A stretch of 22,360 bases of DNA from Larix sibirica (lineage: Eukaryota; Streptophyta; Pinopsida; Pinales; Pinaceae): assembly GCA_004151065.3 (NCBI GenBank), contig NWUY0300034863.1, positions 1-22,360 on the forward strand, read 5' to 3'. How positions within the stretch are numbered: position 1 is the first letter of the stretch; every line of letters begins with the position of its first letter. Below the pieces are notes generated by a model. It was not told the DNA's origin, made no database searches, and saw only the letters and a program-made list of their open reading frames with translations. The position numbers were made by a program, and so were the translations under genes. This document shows positions 1-10,753 of the stretch, in pieces.

Positions 1-1003
1 AAAGCTCATCATATTTGCTCAAAATTTAACAAGAAGGAGCATGAGCAGGATTCCGAACACCATTCGACTCTTCCAACATGTCACTTCCTATCATGTGCTA
101 AGGGATCTTAACAAATCAGCAAATGTTTTGGCAAAAGAAGGAATTTTTTTGAAGGCAGGAGAATTTCAAGAAAATGGGGGGAGAATTGGCACTTATCCCA
201 TCCCCTAAGTCATTATACATTCTTCTTTTCATGTGATATGATATGCATTAACAATCATGGTAGGGCGCAGGATAATAATCACACACCCCTTATCCAACCC
301 ACCTACCCATCAATCATGACTTAAACAGGGTTGTACATTTATCCCTCAGCACATGTGATTTCCACTCCATTGTGAAGGAAGACATGAAGATTAATCATTC
401 GGCCTCTGGAACATGCGATAACAAAAGCAAGGCCCGATTCATGATGGTAGTCATTTTGATATGGGAGATTCGGGAGAGATTCGCTCCTACAATCCACCCT
501 GGTGGATCTAGTTGTCTCATCATGTGTGCTAAGCATTTGCCTATCCAAGTTGGAGCTTCAAGCTAGGTTGCTTCAAGAAGTAGGACTCTCGACAGACCTA
601 GGTTCAGGGAGCATGGCGCCTTTCTAAACAGCGTGAGGTCACCATACAAAAATAATAGCAGTGATAGGCTCCAAGTCACCTCCATGGATGCATAAAGCTC
701 TTTTCCTGGTTCCCCTCTCATCCTTCTAGCCATGCCTAGCTTTATTTTTTTCTCTACCATGTTTCGTTTCCTCATATGGCTTATGTTTCACTTATTTGGG
801 ATGAATAATTACAATATTTTTTTCAATATTGGTAAGGATTGGGGTGGGCGCTTAGTATGTAGGACAGTTTGGAATAGGCTTGCTCGAACCGTGGGAATAA
901 GTCAAGCCTGCTATATTCACTGTGTTGAAAGCCTTGGTGTGAATATCGTCACTCTTGTTGTAAATTTATCTCAACCTGTAAAAGCCGCAGTTTATAAAAA
1001 AAA
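1..1003 (+). mobile_element. 3' end of an L1-type LINE, cut by the window edge
   Basis: The window opens inside the RNase H domain of a plus-strand LINE (see the pseudogene at 2-208). After its stop there is about 790 bases of non-coding tail, ending in an A run at 996-1003. A terminal A run after RNase H and a long tail is the usual 3' end of a plant L1 element. The 5' part lies outside the window, so no TSD can be tested. The exact end of the tail is inferred from the A run alone. Confidence 0.6.
2..208 (+). pseudogene. LINE RNase H domain, C-terminal fragment
   Basis: An open frame runs from the left edge to a TAA at 206-208 (about 68 codons). Its middle reads HVLRDLNKSANVLAKEG, which matches the C-terminal RNase H signature of plant LINE ORF2 proteins: a histidine strand, then N-x-x-A-[DN]-x-L-A. 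The usual aspartate of that motif is N here. RNase H removes RNA from the RNA-DNA hybrid made during retrotransposition. The catalytic D and E residues would lie upstream of the window. What remains is in frame, but whether the element is alive cannot be judged. Confidence 0.6.
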
Positions 1004-2012
1004 TGTTGTTCTTTGGGTCTTCCCTCCCCTCGTCAATGTCATTTTCTCCCTTGAACACATGCCAGAATCCACCTTTTGAAAGTCATTCTCTTGTGACCAT
1101 GGGTCCTATCACTATTGAACTCGAGCCTCTCAGTCGTCTTTTCCTACGCCCTCGGGTTTGTTCTTTGGTTCAAGAATGGATTCTCCCACAAGTAACAATA
1201 GGTACTTTTAAAACTTTGACCCCCCTCTAGGTAATGGAAAAAAAAACCCTCAAGTAGCAACAAGCTCTAGACTATCAAAGTCTCAACCTCAAAAGGAGCT
1301 TAAAAAGCCATCCCATAACATTATGCAAATAGTTTTAGATAAATTATTTTGATGTTCTGCAAAGCAATTTTAATTTTTGGAGTTTTTTGGAAGCTCTATA
1401 ACAACGTTGTTTTTTAAAGCAATAGGGAATATTTGGAAAAAAAACAATTAAATAGTGAGATAGCTAGAAGCAAGAGACTCCAAGATATTTTAAACACAAT
1501 TTGTATTAGCTTTGTAATCTTTGTTTAGGAAGGTTGTATGGCTCAACTTCAACACTCCTCTCCCTTTTTATAGTAACACAAACACTCGTTCTTGTGAAAA
1601 AAAAACAAACTTAAAAATCCTTTGCAAATAAATAAGAAAATTCTAATAAAATAAATGTTATTTATTAAACTTTTTATTATTTTGTGTTTTTAAATTATTA
1701 TCTGTTTTTTTAAAGCCAAACGATTCTGAATTGTCTAAAGAAATAAAACTAAAAATGGACTAAGAAATAAACAATTAAAGAGTATAATAAAATCTAAAAA
1801 TCTGACTGTAATGAATAAAAACTATTTTTTGTGTTTGTATTAATGATTTTGCTAAGGATAAAGAGATTTTTAAAAATAAAAAAATACTTATTTACAATGC
1901 CCAAAAATGATCATATAAACAAATGGTGCATAAGAGAAAAGTGCAAAGTGGATGAGACTGTAAAACAAATGAATAGACATTAACAAAATGAGATTGATTT
2001 AAAGAGTTTCAT
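1004..2012. other. AT-rich spacer, no recognisable gene
   Basis: Directly after the poly-A of the first LINE lies a short open frame (1003-1230, plus strand) whose translation I do not recognise. Beyond about 1240 the sequence is strongly AT-rich, with many A and T runs and frequent stops in all frames. I see no convincing LTR ends, long terminal inverted repeats or RNA gene. Confidence 0.5.
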
Positions 2013-2131
2013 ATAATGGCCACAAGGCAGAGCAATTGGTAATGAGTAAATAAGACGAGAAGTTATAAATGGAAAGTCACAAGTTCAAATCTCTATGGAT
2101 ACTTACAAAAAAAGGCTCCATACAAAAAAAT
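2013..2131 (+). mobile_element. Old tRNA-derived SINE relic
   Basis: A-box-like sequence at 2023-2041 (ggcagagcaattggtaa) is followed about 40 bases later by a good B box at 2082-2092 (agttcaaatct, close to the pol III consensus GGTTCRANYCC). Box spacing is as in a tRNA, but the stretch does not fold as a functional tRNA, and A-rich sequence follows at 2105-2131. This is the layout of a tRNA-derived SINE. I could not find clean TSDs, so both borders are approximate and the copy is probably old. Confidence 0.45.
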
Positions 2132-2298
2132 CTCTATATAATCGAATTTTGATTGACATCAATCTTCTAGCCTCTGCAAAGATAAGAACCAAACTGATTC
2201 TCAAATTGTGAGGACGTTTTCAAGACTAATCTAGACAATGAAACAAACGGAGAAAGAGGAAATGGTACAAGCTTGAATTGGAAAGAAACGCTAGCAAG

Positions 2299-2311
2299 AA
2301 GGACTAATGTC
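2299..2311 (+). repeat. Left TSD of the full-length LINE
   Basis: aaggactaatgtc occurs here and again at 8954-8966, just after the A run that ends the LINE. The 13-base perfect match defines the insertion and its 5' end at 2312. The first A residues of the right copy merge with the poly-A. Confidence 0.85.
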
Positions 2312-2546
2312 AGTCACTACTGAGGGTTTACTACATATGTCTCACGGTTCAAGGTGAATGGCTACATGGTAGGCATGTATCACGGGATTAACCATTTGTC
2401 TCTGTCGTTAGGGGACAATAGGCCACTTGGCTTCCACTACCTTCCTAGTAAAAATTTTATTGTAGAACTCCCTTTGGCAGTTCTCGACTGACACAAACAA
2501 TGATATCGGAGTTTTTTCTTCGGCAACAAACTGACAGGATTTGAGG

Positions 2547-4458
2547 ATGGAAAACTCTTCCCAGTAAAGAGATTGTTTGCGAGACAAATGGTGGGAAAAA
2601 GGGGGTGTTTTCAAATAGGACGAAGAATACAAAACCATCCTACAGAAACATGTACAAACAACTACTTTGGGAAACTCAATGGGAGTGGAAACCTGTATGA
2701 AGACATTGAAAATTGGTGCCATTGTTTCTCCATCCCACGTTCCCATAACGATCTCTCGGTCATCTAGAGAAGGCTCTACACAACACGTGATAGAGAAACC
2801 CTCTCCCCAGGTGCTCATAAACAATATCCCTCAGGGAAATGACATTATTCTGCAGTACAATATGCACAAAAGTTGCCATAGTAAATGGAAAAAGAGGTTG
2901 GAAGGTGGTAGCATGTTAATGGATAGGAACATTGGTCTGGAAGGCATAGTGGCTCTATCTATGAAGGCACTAATCGAAAAAATTATCTACAGAGCTATGC
3001 ATCCCAAGGATATCGCACAATGGGTCGATGAGTCTTGGGCCCCATTGATTGGATATAGACCAGATATTTCAACATTTACTAACGGTTGGTATGGGTTTAT
3101 TTTCGGAAAGGAGGAGCACGCCTCCCTCATCCTAGGTAAAACATGGCTTCGGGGGAATGGAATCCTTATGCTTACACGATGGTATTCAGGTTTTGATCTT
3201 GACTCAAAAAGGGTGAGGTATGGACATCTCTGGGTACATTTACTGGGTTTTCCAATAGCCATGTGGAACATCCCTGCTTTTGAAGCGATTGCAAATCACC
3301 TTGGCATATTCCTTTTTCTAAGCAATGATGTTCTCACGGGAATGGATAAAAGAGTGGGTAGAATGCTGGTTGGAAAAAGGGTTATTTGATTCCCTTGAGA
3401 TTGACTGGCGGGGTAAGATATACAAACTACCCCTAGATTATTGGGGACTTCCATTCATGTGCCATCGTTGCAAAGAGGTGGGCCACCTCTAGCGGCGGTT
3501 TCAATCCATCAGCTCTGGGTCGGACCCAGATGTCTCCTCCGACGAGATCCAGTCCTGGCCCTCAGAAGACAGTCTTTCATTTGAAGATGAATCAGATATA
3601 TAAGATCTAGTCGGGCAACAAATCGGTGCTTCCGCTAAGGGGGATCTCACTATTTATACAAGCCTGATTGGTAAGCTAAAATCTCTTGACCTTGCATTTG
3701 TATCTTCCTTATCGGAATTTGAATTGGTTTTCATCGTATCCTTAGAAGCAAAGGGGATAGAATAGGGGAGTATTTGATAGGGGGTGGCCCCTATTTTTAC
3801 CAAGGCATCAATATACAAGATTCTGAAAACACTACTATTGGAGTAGCTACTATTCAGGCCGAGAAGTTTCCTTCAGTTATAATAGAGACTCCCCTTAAGG
3901 CCCCACATCCTAGCTCCCCCATAAAACCCACATTGCCCTGTTTCTCTAACCTTGGACTTGTCCCCAACCTTAGATGCTCAAATACCCCTGAGCGCACTCT
4001 GACTACTAGCGATTCCTTTGATCCGGATCATTCTGAGAATGATGGTCTATTGAGGGTGGGGGGGGCTCCTAGGATGGAAACTCTAGGAAAGTTCCATTAG
4101 TGATCCCTCTATGGGACTGAAGGGATTTTTGCAGCCACCATCATATTCTGACATGGTTAAAAAAGCTCCCCTCACTACTTACATTGGAAATAGGTCGATG
4201 CCCCATCCTACGTTTGTGGACAAGTCTACTCCTGAATGAGTTACTCTACCTGATTATAAAATCCCAAAAGGTGGAAGCCAAGGGGGTCTAGCTCAAGAAT
4301 TACCCCCCATCAAAACAAGAAGTGCAAGGAAAGGCAATGATAAGCTACATGAGGTAGAACAATCAAACTCTTTCCATTTTGAAGACACTAACATCATTCA
4401 TTCAACAAACTCAAGGGCCCTTAGAGACCTGGAAGCCTTGGCAAGGGTTAAAAAATGA
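2547..4458 (+). pseudogene. LINE ORF1 (DUF4283 plus CCHC knuckle), decayed
   Basis: ORF1 proteins of plant L1 elements bind the element RNA. I place the start at ATG 2547 because it shares the frame of the long open stretch 2667-3389. Two early stops separate it from that stretch. The open part carries the DUF4283 pattern (GYGFIFGKEEHASLIL-like strand, then YGHLWVHLLGFPIAMWN). Near 3350-3390 the frame shifts; in the next frame follow PLDYWGLPFMCHRC at about 3430-3470 and KEVGHL, a CX2CX4H knuckle. A TAG follows the knuckle histidine, and its last cysteine is a phenylalanine codon. The C-terminal part is low-complexity and broken, and stops at TGA 4456-4458, overlapping the beginning of ORF2. 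Confidence 0.75.
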
Positions 4459-7400
4459 TCTTTTATCCCTAAATATTAGAGGGATTGGGGGCCCTCATAA
4501 AATATCAACCCTCAAGAGAATTATGGACAAATGGAAACTTGATGTTATATTTTTACAAGAGACCATGTCTTCTGCTGAAAAAGCTTGACTTTTTTTAAAG
4601 GTATGATGAAGGAATGGGTTTTGTGCTCATCGGATGTTGAGGGGCAATCCGGTTGCCTACTTAGTGCCTGGAACCCTAGGTATTTAAACCTAGTGGATTT
4701 TCAAATTCCGTTGGGGATTCTACTAAAGGGAAACATTTTTTTTTCTTCTTCTAAGAATACAAAATCTGATTAGCTGTTATGCTCCATATGTAAATAGAAA
4801 ACTGTTATGGGAACTTGCTTTGGACGAAGGCTATCTACATCTTCCTAACCTTTTATTTGGAGGTGACTTAAATATTATATTAAACGCTTCAGAAACTTAG
4901 GGCCCTTTGGCTATATTAGACCCCTTAAGCAATTATTTTCAGCATATTTTCTCGGCTGCTGGTTTGAATGTTATAGAACCGATCACTTTGGAACCAACAT
5001 GGAGCAATGATAGATCTGGTGATGATGGGGTTTCAAAGTGACTTGACATATTCATGCTCGGGGATCATTTTTCGAGACACTCTTCATAGGTACCGATCCT
5101 GGGTGGAATATAATACCATCTCAGATCATCAACCAATCTTCTTAGAATTTGAGTTCGATGGTTATAAAAATCCCTACCCCTTTAAATTCAATCACTCCTG
5201 GCTAAAGGAGCAGGAATTCAAATTCATGATTAGAAAGGAGTGGTCAAGTTTTGTTACAGATCCGATGGATTCTCCATCACACATACTAGTACAGAAACTA
5301 AAACATTTGAATAGGGTTGTACTTAACTGGGAACATGCTAGGAAGAAACTATATAGGGCAGATCTCTGTCGTATCGAATCACAAATTGAGGCTCTACAAA
5401 GAATCAACTTGATTGGTCCTCTAAGTGACCAGGACCTTTTAGCCCTATAGACATTGGAAAAAAGCAGATTACACATCTTAAGTGGAGAAGAAGAGAAATG
5501 GTGGCTAAAGAGTAGAGCATTATGGATTGCCTTGGGAGACCAGAACAACAATTTTTTCCAAAGATTTGTCAACTGCAGGAGGGTAAACAACTCAATCTGG
5601 TCTATAAAACAAGCTGATGGATCATGGATCCAGACTCAAAAGGAACTCTTTGTTGAAGCAACTAGGCATTTTCAAAACTACTACAATGATAAGGATGACT
5701 ACTCAACAAGAGAACAGTTCCAAGTGATAAAATAATATCCCCGCTTTTTTCAGACATGGAGGGGAATGAGATTTTCAATCCAGTTAATTCATAAGACTCT
5801 CAAGGGGTTTTCTCAAGACAAGAGCCCCGGTTCGGATGGATGGACCATAGAGCTCTTCCTATAATTTTTTGATATAATGGGAGCATACGTCTTGGCCATG
5901 GTCGAGGAATCCAGGCTTACAGGTCAGGCCTCAATGGCATTAAATTATACATTTATTGCATTAATCCCAAAAGTGTCTTTGCCTGAAACATTTGAAGATT
6001 TTCATCCATTCTCTTTGTGTAATCTAGTATACAAAGTGATCGTTGAAATCATTGCAAACATGATTAAGTCGGTCCTTTCAAGATATATGTCCAAGGAGCA
6101 ATTTGGATTCCTAAATAATAGGCAGATTCTAGATGCCATAGGGGTGACTCGAGAAGTATTCCACATAATTAAAGTGAAATATATAAATGGCCTAATACTT
6201 CAATTCGATCTCTCCAGAGCATATGAAAAATTTCATTGGGGTTTCCTCAGACTTGATCTCATGCAGATTGGGCTTCCTTGAAAGTTATGCGATGGATTAT
6301 GGCGTGTGTTTCCTCGGTCAGTTATGGGATTTTGATCAATGGTAGTCCTACAGATTTCATTGCTAGTTCTCGTGGCCCTAGACAAGGTTTCCCTCTGTCA
6401 CCACTACTATTCCTTATTGTAATCGAAGTACTTAGCAGATTGTTGATCAAAGCAAAAGAGAAAGCAGAAATCAATGGTATCAATATTACATCTAATATAC
6501 CTATTACACATCAATTATTTGTCGATGATGTGATGTTATTCAATCTGGGCTTGCCTAGGGAATGGCGGTGCATTAAAAACATACTAGACTTATTTTGCAG
6601 GTCTTCCGGAATGTTGATAAATGCTTCAAAATCCATTATAATTGAGCATAATATTGAGATGGATATCATGGCAAAGATTTCTCAGATATTACCTTTTCAT
6701 GTTTCAAACCTCAATCATGGTACCAAATATTGGGTTATTACATAAAACCCAACGATTACAGGATTTCTGATTGGCATTGGCTTCTGAAGAGATTTGACAA
6801 AAGAATAGATATATGGTGCTGGAAATGGCTTTCCATCGGTGGTAGGGTTACTTTAGCCTCTTTGGATCTACAAAACCTAGTGGTATACTGCCTTTCTTTA
6901 AGCAAAATTCCCAAATATATACTTGCTGGCATTAGAAGAAAGATTTTTAACTTCATCTGGTTTGGGTCAGACAAGCGTAAATTTCACCTAATGGGCTGGA
7001 AAAGAATTGCAACCCCAAAAGAAAAAGGTGGTTGCTCTTTGAAAAATATTGATGGGTTTGCAGATGCTCTACTGGTAAAGAGTCTGTGGCATGCTATCAA
7101 TGTCAATAGCCCTTGCAGCTCGATAATTAAAGGAAAATATATCTGAAAGAGGTCCATAATCCAATGGATTCACTCGAAAAATAAACACCAAAAGGGTAAT
7201 CAAATATTTGGGCCAGTCTTTTATTTGCCACCCCTGTAGTGACAAATTGGATCGCGTGGATTCTTGGAAACGACCGTCAAATTGTTCTTGGTGATGACCC
7301 GATCATTGGGGGACCTTTTCCTCACAAGCTTTAAATGGAACTGATAGTTGTTCTAAGATCAAATGGTTATAGAACACTCAATCATATTGTGAAAGCTATT

Positions 7401-8573
7401 CCTCCATTCAACAATTCACCAATCAGGTTAAATGCTATACAACTTGGTTTATCTAGTGGTCTGGCAAAGGAATGGTCGGAATACGTTTATGGTATTCTCC
7501 ATGGATATGTTAGGATAACTGAGCAGGAAGACCAACTCAATTGGTCTTGGAATACCCAGGCCGACACTTTAACTTCCAAACTTGCATATGATTCAATTAT
7601 GTTTGCTCTTAATGTGGTGGATAGATGGTGGTACTCTGCCAGCTGGAAATGATACCTTCCACTGAAGATCAAAATTTCCATTTGGCTCGTGTTGTAAAAC
7701 AAAATATTGACGTGGTACAATGTACAGAAGTTGGGCTTCATCGGTCCCAATATTTGTTCTTTGTGCAAGATTGAAGAGGAATACATATTTCATCTATTTG
7801 TTACGTGCTCATTCACAGCTCGACTTTGGATTTCTATCAAAATTATTTTCTCCCCGATCGGAGACTGGTCTGGTGATTCTCTACAGGAGTGTTTACAACA
7901 TTGGTTCATATATAATCATAATTTTGGAGCTCTTGCTTGTTTTATTATTTGGGAAATCTGGCTTGCGCGAAATACTTGTATTTTTTAAGGCAAATTATTA
8001 TACCCTGAGTGGTTTGATAGAAAGGCGGTAGCGACCTTTTCGGAGAACTTCAATTCTTCCAGGCTTATCAATATTGGTGAGGGATCGATCACTCGACCTG
8101 ACCCCCTTCCCATGTCAGGCTGCAGGGCATTTTTCAACGGATCTTCGCAACAACAAGCTAGCATTTGCAGCGTGGGAGCAAACATTCTTTTGGATTAGTT
8201 TCGACATTTTTTCGTTTGGATGCATTGCAGTATGGCTACCAACTCCCGTGGAGAAATTTTGGCACTCTGGCTTGCACTATATTTTGCTAAGTCTCAGCAT
8301 CTTCCTCTTCAACATATTGTTGGTGACTTGAATTCCATCATCGATTGGGTAAAGGGTAAAGTATCTCTTCGGTCGTTGGTGCTTATTCCATGGATGTTAG
8401 ATGTTAAGGCTATGATTTTAGATAGCCCACAGGTGTCTATCACACATATCCATAGGGAGTACAACTCACATGCAAACTCTTTATACAAAAAGGCTCTATC
8501 GGCTTCAGAGGGATCCATTTTTTTTTTTAGTTCTGGCGAGGTGATCTGCTTACTTATTCAGGCAGCATGCTAG
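4379..8573 (+). pseudogene. LINE ORF2 (endonuclease, RT, RNase H), decayed
   Basis: Target-primed reverse transcription polyprotein. Domains in order: AP endonuclease N-terminus at 4440-4560 (LLSLNIRGIGG, then DVIFLQET); a broken middle with a GGDLN block near 4860; endonuclease C-terminus at 5007-5450 with the SDHQPI motif; a linker with WWLKSRALWIALGDQN at about 5500-5550. RT spans about 5810-6750: DKSPGSDGW, LNYTFIALIPK, a QFGFLNNRQILDAI block, LQFDLSRAYEKFHWGF (motif A), RGPRQGFPLSPLLF (usual C replaced by F) and HQLFVDDVMLF (catalytic FxDD intact). The thumb region follows (IGGRVTLASLDLQNL at about 6830). A CSLCKIEEEYIFHLFVTC zf-RVT pattern lies at 7755-7810. RNase H lies at 8120-8573 with FNGSS (first D now N), RGEILALWLAL, VGDLNSIIDW and a degenerate terminal motif. 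At least ten stops or frameshifts break it. Confidence 0.85.
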
Positions 8574-8953
8574 TGTTTCCCTTCTCGTGAAGCTCCAGCT
8601 ACGTTCTTCCCCTTTTTTGTTATTTTTGCATGGGAGCATTCTCTCCCTTTTCTTTTTTGGTGCCTTCGACTTTGTATATTTATCATCCTATGCTGAGGCT
8701 TATTTTTTGGTCTCTTATCTCCTCTGCCTGATGTGGGTTGTGTTGTTTCCCTTTGTAATTTGGGTTTTTCAGGCTCGCTTTTTTTTGTTGTTGTACTTGT
8801 AGCTCTCCTTTGCTGCTTCGCTATTTGTCCTTTATGGGTCTGGTGGTTATTGGGTTTTGTGGGATATATGAGAAGGAATTCTCAGAGATGTATCTATTTT
8901 ACTCCACATATACTCTTATAATGAAAGTATAGTTAGTTTTCTTGATGAAAAAA
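8574..8953 (+). other. 3' UTR and poly-A of the full-length LINE
   Basis: T-rich sequence between the ORF2 stop (8571-8573) and the A run at 8948-8955. Small open frames here translate to strings of F, L and V from T-rich composition and are not credible genes. The end reads ttttcttgatg followed by A residues. Confidence 0.7.
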
Positions 8954-8966
8954 AAGGACTAATGTC
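8954..8966 (+). repeat. Right TSD of the full-length LINE
   Basis: Second copy of aaggactaatgtc (first at 2299-2311). Only ten bases separate its end from the TSD of the next insertion at 8977. Confidence 0.85.
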
Positions 8967-8976
8967 GATCTCTCAA

Positions 8977-8995
8977 GATAATTCAAGAAATTTTA
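8977..8995 (+). repeat. Left TSD of the LINE-copy-1 to LINE-copy-2 unit
   Basis: gataattcaagaaatttta is repeated exactly at 15160-15178, immediately after the poly-A of LINE copy 2. The copy-1 sequence begins directly after it at 8996. No matching repeat follows the poly-A of copy 1 (10746-10753). Confidence 0.85.
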
Positions 8996-9360
8996 GGGTT
9001 GGCAAGTGCGAGGGGAGTCCTTATGGACTCCGATGGAACCAAAAGGACCGATTTTGCCTGGGGGCTTGGCAGGAAAACGAATAATGACGCAGAATGGCTT
9101 GCCTTGATCAAAGGTTTGAACATCCTCAAGGAGAACAACATTCAAAATGTGTTGGTGATAGGTGATTCTTTGATGGTAATCAAGGAGGCTCGGGCCTTAG
9201 CAAAGAAGTATCACTCTCCCTCATCCAAATTTCATTTTCACTTCAACAATTTGGCTAAAGACTTCATCTCATGTCCTTCTTTCACATTTTAAGAACTAAC
9301 AACCATGCTGCGGATGCCTTGGCCAATGTTGGCGCTAGGCTAATTGCGGGACCTTCTTAA
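8996..9360 (+). pseudogene. RNase H fragment of LINE copy 1
   Basis: Open from the truncation point to a stop at 9290-9292, then continues after a frameshift to about 9360. It shows the LINE RNase H core: ARGVLMDSDG, a WGLGRKTNNDAEWLALIKGL stretch with the conserved E, VLVIGDSLMVIKEA with the conserved D, and after the shift RTNNHAADALANVGA, the terminal H and D motif. The first catalytic strand is lost by 5' truncation. Copy 2 shows that the true frame runs through to a stop equivalent to 13791-13793. Confidence 0.8.
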
Positions 9361-9688
9361 GCAATGGAAATCAAATTGATAATGTGTGGGTACCTTAGAA
9401 TCCCTAGAATTCTCTGCCTTTTAATGGCCAACCCAACCCATTGGACGAATCTTCCCAGGTCAATGTCGAAATCCACTTAAGATTTATCCCCCGTTCCCAA
9501 GGCTCAAACGACGGCGTAGCAGGTCACTACATCTGGCTCGCATGCGAGGCATTAATGCAGTTTAGGTGACAGAGAAGCCCGACGTTTATATGAGGCATCA
9601 GGGTGACGGTCCTGCCAAACATTCCCTTCCTATATTCTCTGGAGTAATTGCTCTCTCTGGTTCCAGGCTTTGTAGCTCCAGTCTCAGC

Positions 9689-10557
9689 ATGGATAGTGGC
9701 AATACTGGCAACAACTCGGGTTCTGCCTTCCAGGGTTGAAATGCAATCGTTGCAAGACCCATATCCAGGTCAATAATGGAGGCAACGGTTTGAAGCGCTA
9801 CCTCTCTGCCCTCGAGGTGGTGCAGGGTAATGAGAATGGTGAGAAAGGAGCCATCAGTTCTCTCGGCAACCGTATGAAACATGTTCGTCGTGGCTCCAAC
9901 ATGGACGAGAATGGCAGGGTTGGTTCTCAGCAGGACAGTTGGGCAGGGACGGAACCCTGCAAATTGGTTCAGAATGGTTTCATGTTCGAGGGGGAAGAAA
10001 TTGGCGTCCCCTCGAGGTGGAACAATCAACCTATGGGTCCCATTGCAGCAGGGCTCTCTGCAGGACGGCTCTATGCAACATGGCCCTCTGCGAGGTAGCC
10101 CTGGTGAGACTGGTAAACTTTGGAACATGGTGGGGGAAAGCATGGGAATCGTGTGAATTTGGACTCACCATATGAACCGGAAAGTCCTCCTGGGGTTTTA
10201 TCCCATATCCAAGACATTGAATCCCAGGTGAACTGGCTGAGGGGAGAAAACAAAGAGTTAAAGCAGGCTCTTTCTCATTTGGCCACCTTTGTACAAATTT
10301 CGAACTCAGACGTAAGGAACAACAACAACAAAATGAAGGAGTACTATGATGGAATGGTAGGAAAAATGGACTCTATGCACAGCTGCATCAGAATTGTCGA
10401 GGCCAAGCTAGATTGCATTCGAACTAGCAAGGGTAATAGTCCTTCAACGATTCTGGGTTTGAAGGACAATGAAGACATGGAAGCAGGCAACAAGAAGAAG
10501 ACCCGTCACTCCAATGCTAACCGATCACCAGTTATTTTCACAGTAGTTTTTTTGTAA
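9689..10557 (+). pseudogene. 3'-terminal LINE ORF, copy 1: BED-like finger and coiled coil
   Basis: Starts at the ATG matching 14086 in copy 2 (MDSGNTGN). A one-base loss soon breaks the frame; it resumes at 9736 with CNRC, a spacer, then GGNGLKRYL, which resembles a BED-type zinc finger (CX2C, then GG-x-x-LK-x-HL; the histidine is Y in this copy). A Gly, Gln and Pro-rich middle follows with further indels. From 10120 the frame is open to TAA 10555-10557 and contains HIQDIESQVNWLRGENKELKQ-type heptads, a second helical stretch and a basic KKKTRHS end. The stops seen in copy 2 are sense codons here (CGA and GAA). Function is unknown. A nucleic-acid-binding, self-associating protein analogous to ORF1p is my inference. 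Confidence 0.55.
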
Positions 10558-10636
10558 TAGATATGTAATGTCTAGTTCAACAATCCGTTTCTTTTCCTTT
10601 AAATTACTATTATATTTCTGCCATCTTCGTAATATA

Positions 10637-10692
10637 GAGACTGGGATTGAGGTGCCTACTCCCCTCATTTTGATGGGTACAGTCTCCCCATC
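10637..10692 (+). other. Potential 3' stem-loop of LINE copy 1
   Basis: Two mutually exclusive pairings are visible near the 3' end. GAGACTG (10637-10643) can pair with CAGTCTC (10680-10686), or GATGGG (10672-10677) with CCCATC (10687-10692). The second pairing is fully kept in copy 2; the first loses one pair there. 3' hairpins are recognised by the RT in some LINEs. Confidence 0.35.
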
Positions 10693-10753
10693 CTGATGTA
10701 AAAGTTTTTTCCTTTTTTAATACAAGCTTCTACAATCGTTTCTGTAAAAAAAA

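Larger units (their letters stand above)
2312..8953 (+). mobile_element. Full-length, decayed L1-type LINE retrotransposon
   Basis: About 6.64 kb bounded by 13-base TSDs and ending in a run of eight A (8948-8955). Order: 5' UTR (2312-2546), ORF1 with a DUF4283-like domain and a CCHC knuckle, ORF2 with AP-type endonuclease, reverse transcriptase, zf-RVT-like cysteine region and RNase H, then a T-rich 3' UTR. This is the complete architecture of plant L1 elements, so the copy is not 5'-truncated, which is uncommon for LINEs. Many stops and frameshifts make both ORFs non-functional. Confidence 0.88.
8996..10753 (+). mobile_element. 5'-truncated LINE of a second family, copy 1
   Basis: Starts inside an RNase H domain right after a TSD, the usual 5' truncation of LINEs, and ends in eight A (10746-10753). 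It carries the rest of RNase H, a gap of about 0.3 kb, an extra ORF (9689-10557) and a structured 3' end. It is homologous to 13619-15159: I count 11 differences across 10201-10380, about 94 % identity. It is unrelated in sequence to the 3' end of the LINE at 2312-8953. Its right flank does not carry its TSD; that lies beyond copy 2. Confidence 0.8.

Noticed and set aside
732-1230. Two open frames at the end of the first LINE and beyond
   Set aside because: One crosses the poly-A border of the element; neither translation shows a recognisable domain.
2013-2131. Possible functional tRNA gene
   Set aside because: Boxes A and B are present, but no acceptor or anticodon stem pairing is evident and an A-rich tail follows; a SINE relic explains it better.
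8587-8921. Apparent membrane proteins rich in F, L and V
   Set aside because: Produced by T-rich LINE 3' UTR composition; no start context or homology.
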